A stretch of 19,483 bases of DNA, from assembly GCA_964481475.1 (NCBI GenBank), contig CAYZTG010000017.1:1-19483 (forward strand), written 5' to 3'. Origin of the DNA: DUQU01 sp964481475. Its GTDB lineage: Bacteria > Bacillota_I > Bacilli_A > Acholeplasmatales > UBA5453. Below the pieces are notes generated by a model. It saw only the letters and a program-made list of their open reading frames with translations, was not told the DNA's origin and did no database searches. The translations under genes and the position numbers were made by a program. Below, in pieces: positions 1 through 7,921 of this stretch. Every line of letters starts with the position of its first letter. Positions within the stretch are counted from its first letter, which is position 1.

Positions 1-1044
1 CATATTTGTGTTTATTGTGACTTTTGTAAACGGGTCCCAAAACCAAAAATGATTGTTGACTATCTTCAAACTTTAAAAACTGAATATTTAAAATTAAATA
101 AAACTGACTATGAAACTATTTATATTGGCGGGGGAACTCCTTCAATGCTTTCTATTTTTGAATTAACGCTTTTATTGGAAATGTTAAAAGAAAATAATGC
201 TTTAGAGTACACAATTGAAATTAATCCCGAATCATACACTCATGAAAAAGGGTTACTTTTAAAAAAATATGGTGTAAATAGAGTATCGCTAGGTGTTCAA
301 ACATTTAATGAAACTATTTTAAAAACATTAAATAGAAAACATTCTAATCAGGATGTATATTTTGTAATTAATGATTTAATTAATTTAGGAATAACAAATA
401 TTTCTCTTGATTTAATGTTTGCTTTACCTAATCAAACAATGGCTGATGTTATTAATGATTTAACAATCGTTAGTGAACTGCCTATAAAACATCTTTCTTA
501 TTATAGTTTAATCTTAGAGGAAAAAACGATTTTATATAAGCAATACTTAACTAGTAATTTTCTTTTAAACGAATTAGAGACCGATATGTATCTATATCTT
601 ATTGATGAACTTAAAAAGCAAGGCTTTCAACATTACGAGGTCTCTAACTTTTCTAAGGAAGAGAAGTATCAATCACTTCACAATAAACTCTATTGGAATT
701 TGTCTTTGTATGACGCAATCGGAGCTGGGGCGCATGGATTTAATGGCGAATATCGTTATCATTATGGTAGAAATATTGAAGAGTTTATTAAAAATCCCCT
801 AGTCTTATTTGAAAAACAAACTACTGAGATGCTGATTGGAGACTTTATGATTTTCTCTTTAAGATTAATGAGTGGGGTTAATTTAACACTTTTCCGAGAA
901 AAGTTTAAACTTGATCCTTTGACACATTTTAGTGAACTCTCAAGTTTTATTAATAATGGTTTTTTAGAAATAGATAATAATTTTTTAAAAGTTACTCAAA
1001 AAGGATTACTCTTTTTAAACCAAATTGAGTTGGTGTTTATATGA
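1..1044 (+). CDS. hemW: HemW-like radical SAM protein (5' end outside window)
   Basis: This is a radical SAM protein of the HemW family, proposed heme chaperones long annotated as oxygen-independent coproporphyrinogen oxidase-like. The reading frame is open from base 1, so the gene starts upstream and the first ATG at 49 is internal. About 347 residues are visible; the family is usually near 375. The first codons read HICVYCDFC, which gives the second and third cysteines of the CxxxCxxC cluster motif; the first cysteine lies just outside the window. Further family marks are YIGGGTPS, VSLGVQTF, LDLMFALP, HYEVSNFS and GAGAHGF. The TGA stop overlaps the xerD start as ATGA, so the two are translationally coupled. 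No heme pathway gene is in the window, so its role in this organism is unknown. Family assignment is confident, substrate is not. Confidence 0.9.
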   Translation, partial: HICVYCDFCKRVPKPKMIVDYLQTLKTEYLKLNKTDYETIYIGGGTPSMLSIFELTLLLEMLKENNALEYTIEINPESYTHEKGLLLKKYGVNRVSLGVQTFNETILKTLNRKHSNQDVYFVINDLINLGITNISLDLMFALPNQTMADVINDLTIVSELPIKHLSYYSLILEEKTILYKQYLTSNFLLNELETDMYLYLIDELKKQGFQHYEVSNFSKEEKYQSLHNKLYWNLSLYDAIGAGAHGFNGEYRYHYGRNIEEFIKNPLVLFEKQTTEMLIGDFMIFSLRLMSGVNLTLFREKFKLDPLTHFSELSSFINNGFLEIDNNFLKVTQKGLLFLNQIELVFI

Positions 1045-1949
1045 AATACTTAATAAATGAATTTAAATATTATTTAGTTAACGAAAAAGGGTTATCAAGT
1101 AATACTGTCAGTAGCTATTTTGCGGATGTCAATAATTATTTGCTCTATCTAGAACAGTATAAAGGTATTACCAAACCTTTAATGATTAACGAAAAGGTTA
1201 TCAAAGATTATTTAAAAACGTTACACACGAGGAAAGTAAAAAGCTCTACTTTAGCTAGAAAGATTTCTGCTTTAAAAAGTTTTCACTACTATTTATTTCT
1301 TGAAAAGGAGATCAATGAGAATTACATGAAAAAAATAGTCACGCCTAAAGTAAATAAAAGCTTGCCAAGTGTCTTATCAATTGAAGAAATTTTAAGTTTA
1401 ATGGATCTTTTAAAAGATAATGATCCACTCACGCTAAGAAATTTAGCTCTCATTGAACTTATCTATGGTTCTGGTTTAAGAGTTTCTGAATTATTAAATT
1501 TGAAGTTAAATAATATTCATTTTTCTGCAAATTATGCTAAAATATTAGGGAAGGGTAATAAAGAAAGAATTGTTCCACTTGGGGAAATGAGTTTGATTGC
1601 CCTCAAAAATTATTTTGCAAATGGCAGACCACTTTTACTTAAAAATAATGTCTCTGATTATGTTTTTTTAAATCTTTATGGTAATCAATTATCTAGACAG
1701 GGTTTTTATAAAATATTAAAAGAAATTGCAATTGAAGCTAATATTACTAAGGAGATTTCCCCACATACTTTAAGACATTCTTTTGCTACTCATTTATTAG
1801 AAGCTGGTGTTGATTTAAAAACTTTACAAGATTTGCTGGGTCATAAAGATATCTCTACTACGCAAATATATACTCATATAAGTCAAAAGCACTTGAAAGA
1901 TGTTTACTTAAAATCTCATCCAAGGGCAAAAGGAGAAAATAATGTATAA
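1041..1949 (+). CDS. xerD: Tyrosine recombinase XerD/XerC
   Basis: This is a site-specific tyrosine recombinase of the Xer family, which resolves chromosome dimers at dif sites in the terminus. It has 302 residues, the usual length. The N-terminal SAM-like core-binding domain covers about residues 1-90 and the catalytic domain about 105-295. All six catalytic residues can be placed: R147 in GSGLRVSE, K171 in GKGNKER, H242 and R245 in PHTLRHSFATH, H268 in LLGHKDIS and the nucleophile Y277 in IYTH. It overlaps hemW by 4 bases and deoB by 8 bases. The xerD-deoB adjacency matches the Bacillus ripX-drm arrangement, which favours XerD over XerC; this is from family knowledge. No second Xer gene and no recognisable dif site was seen in the window. 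Confidence 0.9.
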   Translation: MKYLINEFKYYLVNEKGLSSNTVSSYFADVNNYLLYLEQYKGITKPLMINEKVIKDYLKTLHTRKVKSSTLARKISALKSFHYYLFLEKEINENYMKKIVTPKVNKSLPSVLSIEEILSLMDLLKDNDPLTLRNLALIELIYGSGLRVSELLNLKLNNIHFSANYAKILGKGNKERIVPLGEMSLIALKNYFANGRPLLLKNNVSDYVFLNLYGNQLSRQGFYKILKEIAIEANITKEISPHTLRHSFATHLLEAGVDLKTLQDLLGHKDISTTQIYTHISQKHLKDVYLKSHPRAKGENNV

Positions 1950-3123
1950 ACGAATATTTTTAATAATAATGGACTCATTAGGTGCTGGTGAAGCTCCTGA
2001 TGCTGTTGATTATAACGACGTTGGTGCTAACACTATTTATCATATTAGTGAAAACTATAAACTTACAATACCACATTTGCAAAGTTTAGGTTATAGTAAT
2101 TTAACTAAAATTAAAGATGTTGCTCCTCTTAAAAACCCTAAAGGTGTCTTTGGTCTTTTAGAGGAACAATCAAATGGTAAAGATACGATGACAGGTCACT
2201 GGGAAATTATGGGTTTACTTACTAAAAAACCATTTAAAACTTTTACTGATACTGGCTTCCCTGCTGAACTAATTAAAGAAATTGAAGAAAAAACAAACCG
2301 TAAAATTATTGGTAACTACGCTGCTAGTGGTACAGAGATTATTAAGGATCTTGGTGAAGAGCATTTAAAAACTGGTGCTTTGATTGTCTATACGTCAGCT
2401 GATTCTGTTTTACAAATTGCAATGCACGAAGACATTATACCTTTAAAAGAACAATATGAAATTGCCGAAATATGTCGGAAAATCACTTTAAAGGAAGAGT
2501 ATAAAGTAGCCAGAATAATTACAAGACCATTTATTGGGACTAATAAAGATAATTTTACTAGAACAGCAAATAGACATGATTATGCTTTAAAGCCACCAAT
2601 AAAAACGACCCTTAATTATTTAGATGATGCTAACTTAGATGTTATTGCAATCGGAAAAATTAATGATATTTTTGTAGGTGAAGGAATTAACTATTATTTA
2701 AGAACTACTTCCAATGATGATGGTATGAATAAAACAATAGAGATTGCCAAAAATAAAGATTTTAGAGGGTTATGCTTTGTTAATTTAGTTGATTTTGACG
2801 CTCTATATGGTCATAGACGAGATCCAATTGGTTATGGAAGGGCAATTGATGAGTTTGATCTTAAACTTGGCGAGCTATTAAATGAGCTTAAAAGCGATGA
2901 TTTATTAATCGTTACTGCTGATCATGGTAACGACCCTACTTTCCATGGAACAGATCATACTAGAGAATATGTTCCAATAATGTGTTATAATTCTAATATG
3001 AATGGTTTTAAAGAAATTGAACGCGGTTATTTTGCTGATATCGGCAAAACTATTGCAGACAATTTTGATGTTGATACTAAGTTAATGGGTAAATCAATAC
3101 TTAAAATCTTAAAGGAGGTTTAA
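1942..3123 (+). CDS. deoB: Phosphopentomutase
   Basis: Phosphopentomutase interconverts ribose-1-phosphate or deoxyribose-1-phosphate with the 5-phosphate, linking nucleoside salvage to central carbon metabolism in the cytosol. The protein has 393 residues, full length for the family. Alkaline-phosphatase-fold motifs are present: metal ligand D11 in MDSLGAGEAPDA, the DTMTGHWE segment at about residues 81-88 with the phosphorylatable threonine (probably T84), TANRHDYALKPP, VDFDALYGHRRDP, and the C-terminal metal site in TADHGNDPTFHGTDHTRE. The start at 1942 follows an AGGAGA site inside xerD. The downstream gene has its AGGAGG site inside the deoB 3' end, so the operon continues. Nothing looks broken. 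Together with the TGS-fused nucleoside kinase further along, it points to reliance on nucleoside salvage. Confidence 0.96.
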   Translation: MYKRIFLIIMDSLGAGEAPDAVDYNDVGANTIYHISENYKLTIPHLQSLGYSNLTKIKDVAPLKNPKGVFGLLEEQSNGKDTMTGHWEIMGLLTKKPFKTFTDTGFPAELIKEIEEKTNRKIIGNYAASGTEIIKDLGEEHLKTGALIVYTSADSVLQIAMHEDIIPLKEQYEIAEICRKITLKEEYKVARIITRPFIGTNKDNFTRTANRHDYALKPPIKTTLNYLDDANLDVIAIGKINDIFVGEGINYYLRTTSNDDGMNKTIEIAKNKDFRGLCFVNLVDFDALYGHRRDPIGYGRAIDEFDLKLGELLNELKSDDLLIVTADHGNDPTFHGTDHTREYVPIMCYNSNMNGFKEIERGYFADIGKTIADNFDVDTKLMGKSILKILKEV

Positions 3124-3124
3124 A

Positions 3125-4252
3125 ATGGCAAATTGGTTAAATGGTTTAGAGCCTGAATTTTATATTATATTGGGACTTTTTTTAGTACTAATAATTTTTA
3201 TAGTTCTTTTACTTGTTTTGCTTTTACGAGTTAATGAAAGAATTAGTTCACAAGATTTTGAAATTTTAGAATCAATCGCTGAACAAGAAAAGAAATACTT
3301 TTATCATATTACTGTTGTTAATAAATCTCTATCTCCTAATTTTATTAATCATATTGGTTTTAATAGAGGAAATGTAAGACATGTTTTGGATGATAAAAAC
3401 AATCCAATCCCACCAAGAAATAAATATTCGACAAAATTTCCAATGGAAGATATTTTAGAAATAACAAATCTAAATGTTAAGAAGTTTAAAAAAGTTACTT
3501 TATTTGCTGAAAACGAAATCGGCTTAAGAAAAAAGACTAAACCAAAACAACTTAATAAGTTTTTAAAAAGAGAATTTAGAAAAACTAGACGTTTGGAAGC
3601 AAAAGCAAAAAAACTTGAGCGCATGGAAACCGGAAATTATAATATAGGTGAAAGAATCTTTTTGATTCTTAAATTATTTTTCAGACCATTTTATAAATTA
3701 CACCAAAAGATTAAATTTTCTACTAACAAAGTCTTAAAAGAATCAGAAATTAGACGAATTCAAAAGTCTGAACATGACAAAATTGAATTACGTTTAAATG
3801 AGACTGCTGCTAAGGTTAACGAGATGCGTGTTAAGGAAGAAACATACCGAGAAAACCGTACAAGAGAGACTGAATTAGAATTACTTAAGCAACAAAAGGC
3901 ATACGAAATTGAAAGTTTAAAGCAATCTGAATTAAATAAAGCGTTTGAAAAACAAAAGGCAAAGATAAGTGCGATTAATGTTAAAGAGGAAGTTAAAAAG
4001 TATTTTGAAAAACAACCAATAACTCTTAATGAAGAAAAAGCGAAAGTTAAAACAGTTATTGAAGAGGATAACTCTGCAGCAATTTTAGATCAAGTTCCCA
4101 CTAATGGTAAAGACTTAAATACTGAGGTTGATTATCAAGATTTAAAACTTAGTGAATTAAAGGAGATTGCCAAAGAAAGAAATATTGTTGGTTATTCTTC
4201 ACTTAAAAAAGCCGAATTAATTGATTTGTTACAAGAAAATAAGGATATTTAA
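3125..4252 (+). CDS. Membrane-anchored coiled-coil protein with C-terminal Rho_N-like domain
   Basis: I do not recognise an assigned family for the whole 375-residue protein. One hydrophobic segment at about residues 14-36 is followed by basic residues, which predicts an outside N-terminus and a cytoplasmic body. Residues 40-115 may form a small folded domain. From about 130 to 330 the chain is very rich in Lys, Glu and Arg, with long helices likely to form coiled coil, broken by an amphipathic stretch around 172-195 (ERIFLILKLFFRPFYKLHQK). Residues 334-373 read as a Rho_N or SAP-like helical module: LSELKEIAKERNI, then GYSSLKKAELIDLL. Rho_N modules often contact nucleic acid, so a membrane-tethered nucleic-acid-binding role is possible; this is inference. 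It lies 1 base after deoB and its TAA stop sits in a terminator hairpin. It has no NqrA features. Confidence 0.8.
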   Translation: MANWLNGLEPEFYIILGLFLVLIIFIVLLLVLLLRVNERISSQDFEILESIAEQEKKYFYHITVVNKSLSPNFINHIGFNRGNVRHVLDDKNNPIPPRNKYSTKFPMEDILEITNLNVKKFKKVTLFAENEIGLRKKTKPKQLNKFLKREFRKTRRLEAKAKKLERMETGNYNIGERIFLILKLFFRPFYKLHQKIKFSTNKVLKESEIRRIQKSEHDKIELRLNETAAKVNEMRVKEETYRENRTRETELELLKQQKAYEIESLKQSELNKAFEKQKAKISAINVKEEVKKYFEKQPITLNEEKAKVKTVIEEDNSAAILDQVPTNGKDLNTEVDYQDLKLSELKEIAKERNIVGYSSLKKAELIDLLQENKDI

Positions 4253-4265
4253 TATCCTTTTTTTT
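4241..4265 (+). terminator. Rho-independent terminator overlapping a stop codon
   Basis: A perfect 8-bp stem, AAGGATAT at 4241-4248 and ATATCCTT at 4252-4259, encloses a TTA loop and runs into eight T residues at 4258-4265. The TAA stop of the upstream coiled-coil gene (4250-4252) lies in the loop and the first base of the 3' arm. It ends the hemW-xerD-deoB transcription unit and isolates it from the nqr genes. Confidence 0.85.
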
Positions 4266-4305
4266 AGCATTTATAAGATAACTTTACGATTTTTTATTGA
4301 ATTAA

Positions 4306-4333
4306 TTGCATATTAATAACATAGTGATATAAT
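4306..4333 (+). promoter_or_regulatory. Promoter of the nqr operon (extended -10)
   Basis: A perfect TATAAT at 4328-4333 is preceded by TGA, giving the extended -10 form TGaTATAAT. A weak -35 candidate TTGCAT lies at 4306-4311, 16 bases upstream. An AAGGAG ribosome site and the nqrB ATG at 4370 follow. A small inverted repeat, TTAAT-TGCAT-ATTAA, overlaps the -35 and could be an operator, but I cannot assign a regulator. No Rex- or Fnr-type consensus was recognised. Confidence 0.7.
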
Positions 4334-4369
4334 TTTAGTAAATAGGTTATTATATAAAAAGGAGAAAAT

Positions 4370-5182
4370 ATGGAATTAAAAAAGAAAAACAAATTGCTAA
4401 TCTATGTTATTAGTTTGCTTATTTTAAACATCTTTGCAATAGCATTAACAAGTTTTAATACATTTTGGCTATTACTTGCTGCTGTTATCTCAGCATTTGT
4501 GATTGAACTGTTGTTTGCTTTAATTAGAAAGAAAAAAATAAACATCTTAAACTGGTTAGTAACCCCTTTATTATTTGTCTTGTTTATCCCAGCAAGCGCA
4601 CCAATTTGGTTACCCATTTATGGGACTATGTTTGCTGTTTTATTTGCAAAAGCTATTTTTGGAGGAGACGATTATTACGTTTTTAATCCAGCAATGGTGG
4701 GAATTGTCTTTGTCTCAATTTCATTTCCAGTGCAAATGCCTAATATGGTTGGAGATTTAATTTTAGTAAATGAAACATTTAGATTACTAATCTTATTTCT
4801 AGGATTTATTTTAATTGCTTTTAAAGTTATTGATTGGAAAATTCCGATTGTTTTTTTAGGAACATTTTTCTTTCTAACAGCTTTTTTTAAATTGCTTAAT
4901 GTTGGTTCATTGGACCCATTAACTTCAGTTTATTCGGGAACGGTTTTACTTGGGGCCTTTTTTGTAGCGACAGATGAACCTACTGTAGCGAAATACCCCC
5001 TTGGTAAAATTATTTATGCTGTTGGACTTGCCTTAATGGTTTTTGTAATTAGAACATTTTCCTCTCATCCAGATGGTTTACCTCATTCAATTTTACTTAT
5101 GAATATGTTAGCACCATTAATTGATAAAATTGAAGAACCAAAGCAGATTGATGATTTAAAGGAGGCTCATGATGAAAACTGA
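4370..5182 (+). CDS. nqrB: NqrB/RnfD-family membrane subunit, short and lacking the FMN attachment motif
   Basis: This is the large integral membrane subunit of an NQR/RNF redox complex, which normally carries a covalent FMN and, in NQR, the quinone site and part of the sodium path. It has 270 residues and about eight hydrophobic helices, against roughly 320-350 for RnfD and 410 for NqrB. Conserved segments are FNPAMVGIVF with SFPVQM near residues 104-124, then VIDWKIPIVFLGT, SGTVLLGAFFVATDEPT and HSILLMNMLAPLID. Between SFPVQM and IDWKIP the family usually has about 70-100 residues, including the SGATP(L) flavinylation motif; here there are only about 35 and no SGAT. The rest of the fold looks intact, so this appears to be a clean internal deletion. 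It begins the operon and its TGA stop overlaps the nqrC start. The symbol follows NqrE and NqrF; rnfD is an alternative. Confidence 0.85.
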   Translation: MELKKKNKLLIYVISLLILNIFAIALTSFNTFWLLLAAVISAFVIELLFALIRKKKINILNWLVTPLLFVLFIPASAPIWLPIYGTMFAVLFAKAIFGGDDYYVFNPAMVGIVFVSISFPVQMPNMVGDLILVNETFRLLILFLGFILIAFKVIDWKIPIVFLGTFFFLTAFFKLLNVGSLDPLTSVYSGTVLLGAFFVATDEPTVAKYPLGKIIYAVGLALMVFVIRTFSSHPDGLPHSILLMNMLAPLIDKIEEPKQIDDLKEAHDEN

Positions 5183-7283
5183 AAAACCATCATTAATAAG
5201 AAACTATCTTAAAATGATTGTTTTTGTACTAGTTTTAGGGACTGTTTCAGCATTAGTTTTAATTGGTGTTGATGTTTTAACAAAAGATCGTATTAAAAAC
5301 AATAAAAAGATGGAGTTGTATTCCACTATTTTTAATCATAATAATGTTTCTGCAAATGGTGGAGACTTAATTGAGTTATTTGAAAATGGCACAATTATCA
5401 AGGTTGAGAATTTTTTCTTTAATGATGAAGCTTTTGTTGATTTATTTAAAGTTAGTAAAAATGGCGATTATACATACTTTATTAATAAAGAAAATAATGA
5501 TGTCACAATTATTTATGAAGATACTTTTAAGTTTGGTCCTGGTGGTCGGGATGAAGATATAGTTGTAATTGTTTTAGTGATGACAAACGATCTAAAAGAT
5601 GTGATTAGATTAGACGTTGTTCATGATGGTGATGAAAGCTTTTGGGGAAAAAGAGATTTATTAATTGATGATGTTTTAGCCCAAGTAAAAAAGTTGCCTT
5701 TAGAAAGTCTTCTTGAAGTAGATTTAACTGCTAAAGTTACTAGAACAAATGAATCATTGTTTGATTCTTTAAATACTAATTATCCACTATTTAGTGTTCC
5801 TTCACTTGATTCTTTTAAGAGTATTGACTTAGTTGAACTTAATATAGATGAAGAGGTTGTTAAATCAATTATAATCCATAATCAAGTTAACTTATCAAAA
5901 TACATAGAATTAACTACTTATCGTCATTTAGAAACTGGAAACTTAAGTTTTGAGTTTAGAGGTAAAGGATTATGGGGAGATATTTATGGTGTAATGACTT
6001 TAAAAGAAGATCTAATAACAATTGTTGATGTTTCTGTTTTAGAACAAGAAGAGACACCTGGATTAGGGGCAGTTATAAGTGAACGTAGTTTCTTAAATAC
6101 TTTAAAGGGGAAAATCTTTAATCCAACAATTAGAATTGGTTCAAACCCAGTTGGTGATTCTGAAGTTGATCAAGTTACTGGGGCAACTTCAACTTCTGGT
6201 GCATTTCAAATTATTTTAAATAAAGCTCAAGACAATATTTATACTCATTATTTTGGTCCTAGACAAGATGAAATTAAAGAAATTTACGCTAAAATATTAC
6301 TTGCTCATAGTATTCCATTTACGGAAGCAGATGACTTAGAAAAATTAATTAATAAAAATTTCTATGTTGATTCCAAAGATGACTTAGTCTTATATACTAA
6401 TAAAACTACAAGTAATGTTACTTATTTCTTTGTAGATGAGCTAAGATTTGGTCAAGAGATGAACTTCTTAGATGATGTCACAATTATTGTTAGCTTGCAT
6501 AGTGATTTTGAAACCATTTTAAATATCGCAGTTATCCATGATAAGGTTGATGCTCATTGGGGTAAAACAAGATTTTTAACTGAAGAAAATTTAACTAACT
6601 TCAATGGTAAAAAGTTCCCTATAGTAATTAAGCGTGGTGATACAGTTGGTGATCATGAAGTAGATAATACTGCTCAATCTTCAACTAAAGCCACTCAAGA
6701 TGATTTTGAAAGGGTCTTAAATGATCATTATCAAGCTTATCTCAAATCTTTTAGACAACTACTCGATTTACCTGATCAAACAATGAAAGATATTTTAGAT
6801 GCTCATGAAGTTGTCTATACCAATAATAATTTTAAGTCAGTTTTTGAAAATAATTTCACTGTCATTAGTCAAAATAATTTAAAAATCTATCGACACCGTA
6901 CCACTAATGATCTTTCCTATCTCGTTAAAGGTGATGTTCGATTCGGATTTGGCGGCAAAGATATTGAAGAAGTTACTATCATAGTATCACTGGAAAGTGA
7001 CTTCAAAACTATTAAAAAATTAACTGTTTATACTTTAGAAGGAACACAATGGGGTAAAGAACGTTTTCTGACATCAACTAATTTAGCTAAGGCGATCGGT
7101 AAACAATTTCCAGACCTTGATTTTATTAGACATATCGATAATCCTGAGGAAGAGGTAATCTATGATGATAATGAAGTTGATTACATCTCAAGTTCAACAA
7201 CACCATTTACTGAAGTTGATTTTGAAGGTTTATTAAATAGTACTTATGATACTTATTACAATACTTTTGGAGGTAATAACTAA
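5169..7283 (+). CDS. nqrC: NqrC/RnfG-family flavoprotein with four tandem FMN-binding-like domains
   Basis: NqrC/RnfG proteins are membrane-anchored, extracytoplasmic and carry one FMN bound covalently to a Thr by the transferase ApbE. The usual length is about 200-260 residues; this one has 704. A membrane anchor covers about residues 13-36, followed by four similar units at about 45-205, 215-365, 370-535 and 540-700. Unit 2 is canonical: GKGLWGDIYG, ETPGLG and VDQVTGATSTSG, with T340 the predicted FMN acceptor. Units 1, 3 and 4 have AKVTRT (T191), AQSSTK (S505) and SSSTTP (T677) at that site, and share a WGK in place of ETPGLG (W159, W464, W628). An AAAGGAGG site lies 3 bases before the ATG at 5169 and 6 before a second in-frame ATG at 5172, which may be the true start. 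The stop overlaps nqrD as TAATG. No apbE is in the window. Confidence 0.88.
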   Translation: MMKTEKPSLIRNYLKMIVFVLVLGTVSALVLIGVDVLTKDRIKNNKKMELYSTIFNHNNVSANGGDLIELFENGTIIKVENFFFNDEAFVDLFKVSKNGDYTYFINKENNDVTIIYEDTFKFGPGGRDEDIVVIVLVMTNDLKDVIRLDVVHDGDESFWGKRDLLIDDVLAQVKKLPLESLLEVDLTAKVTRTNESLFDSLNTNYPLFSVPSLDSFKSIDLVELNIDEEVVKSIIIHNQVNLSKYIELTTYRHLETGNLSFEFRGKGLWGDIYGVMTLKEDLITIVDVSVLEQEETPGLGAVISERSFLNTLKGKIFNPTIRIGSNPVGDSEVDQVTGATSTSGAFQIILNKAQDNIYTHYFGPRQDEIKEIYAKILLAHSIPFTEADDLEKLINKNFYVDSKDDLVLYTNKTTSNVTYFFVDELRFGQEMNFLDDVTIIVSLHSDFETILNIAVIHDKVDAHWGKTRFLTEENLTNFNGKKFPIVIKRGDTVGDHEVDNTAQSSTKATQDDFERVLNDHYQAYLKSFRQLLDLPDQTMKDILDAHEVVYTNNNFKSVFENNFTVISQNNLKIYRHRTTNDLSYLVKGDVRFGFGGKDIEEVTIIVSLESDFKTIKKLTVYTLEGTQWGKERFLTSTNLAKAIGKQFPDLDFIRHIDNPEEEVIYDDNEVDYISSSTTPFTEVDFEGLLNSTYDTYYNTFGGNN

Positions 7284-7912
7284 TGAAAAAGTGGATTAGA
7301 ATTAAATATACAAAATGGTATAATATTTTAAAAAATGGCATCTCTACAAATAATCCAATTGTTATATCTGTCCTTGGTATTTGTTCAGCATTAGCGGTAA
7401 CGAATAAGGTGGAAAATGCAGTAGCGATGGGTATTGGAGTAACGTTTGTAGTAATGGCATCTTCTGGAGTAATCTCCTTACTTAGAAATATTATTCCTTC
7501 TAAAGTTAGAATGATTGCTTATATGGTTATCATTTCTGTCTTCGTTATTGCTGTTGATATGTTTTTACAAGGATTCTTTCCTTCAATTGCTAAAAGTTTG
7601 GGTGCTTATGTTGGTTTAATTATTACTAACTGTATTGTAATGGGACGCGCAGAAGCTTTTGCTGTTAAAAATCCTGTTAAATATACATTAGTAGATGGAT
7701 TTGCTAGTGGCTTAGGCTATACAATTGTTTTAATTTTAGTCGCTAGTGTAAGAGAAATCTTAGCTTTTGGAACTTGGTTTAATATCCCAGTAATGGCTAG
7801 TGGTTTTACAACTTGGACAATTATGGCAATGGCTCCAGGCGGATTCTTTGTTTTAGGTCTCTTTGTTTGGTTAATTAGAGAATTAACTAAATATTATGAA
7901 GAGACTGTTTAG
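7283..7912 (+). CDS. nqrD: NqrD/RnfE-family membrane subunit
   Basis: NqrD is one half of the NqrD-NqrE membrane pair that holds an intramembrane 2Fe-2S cluster and carries electrons across the membrane between NqrF and NqrC. It has 209 residues, the family length, with about six transmembrane helices. The two cluster-ligand cysteines are present: C34 in LGICSALAVTNKVENA and C117 in ITNCIVMGRAEAFA, both in highly conserved half-helix motifs. The C-terminal APGGFFVLGLFVW segment is also family-typical. Its ATG shares a base with the nqrC stop, and a GGAGGT site lies in the nqrC 3' end, so the two are coupled. Nothing in it looks degraded, which argues that the complex still moves electrons through the membrane. 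Confidence 0.93.
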   Translation: MKKWIRIKYTKWYNILKNGISTNNPIVISVLGICSALAVTNKVENAVAMGIGVTFVVMASSGVISLLRNIIPSKVRMIAYMVIISVFVIAVDMFLQGFFPSIAKSLGAYVGLIITNCIVMGRAEAFAVKNPVKYTLVDGFASGLGYTIVLILVASVREILAFGTWFNIPVMASGFTTWTIMAMAPGGFFVLGLFVWLIRELTKYYEETV

Positions 7913-7921
7913 GAGGTAAAC

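Noticed and set aside
3349..3624. Open frame of 91 codons on the minus strand inside the coiled-coil gene
   Set aside because: It is antisense to a well-supported gene, has no recognisable motif, and reflects the A-rich coding strand opposite.
3125..4252. A divergent NqrA in front of nqrB
   Set aside because: It has an N-terminal membrane anchor, coiled coil and Rho_N-like end, and is separated from nqrB by a terminator and a new promoter.
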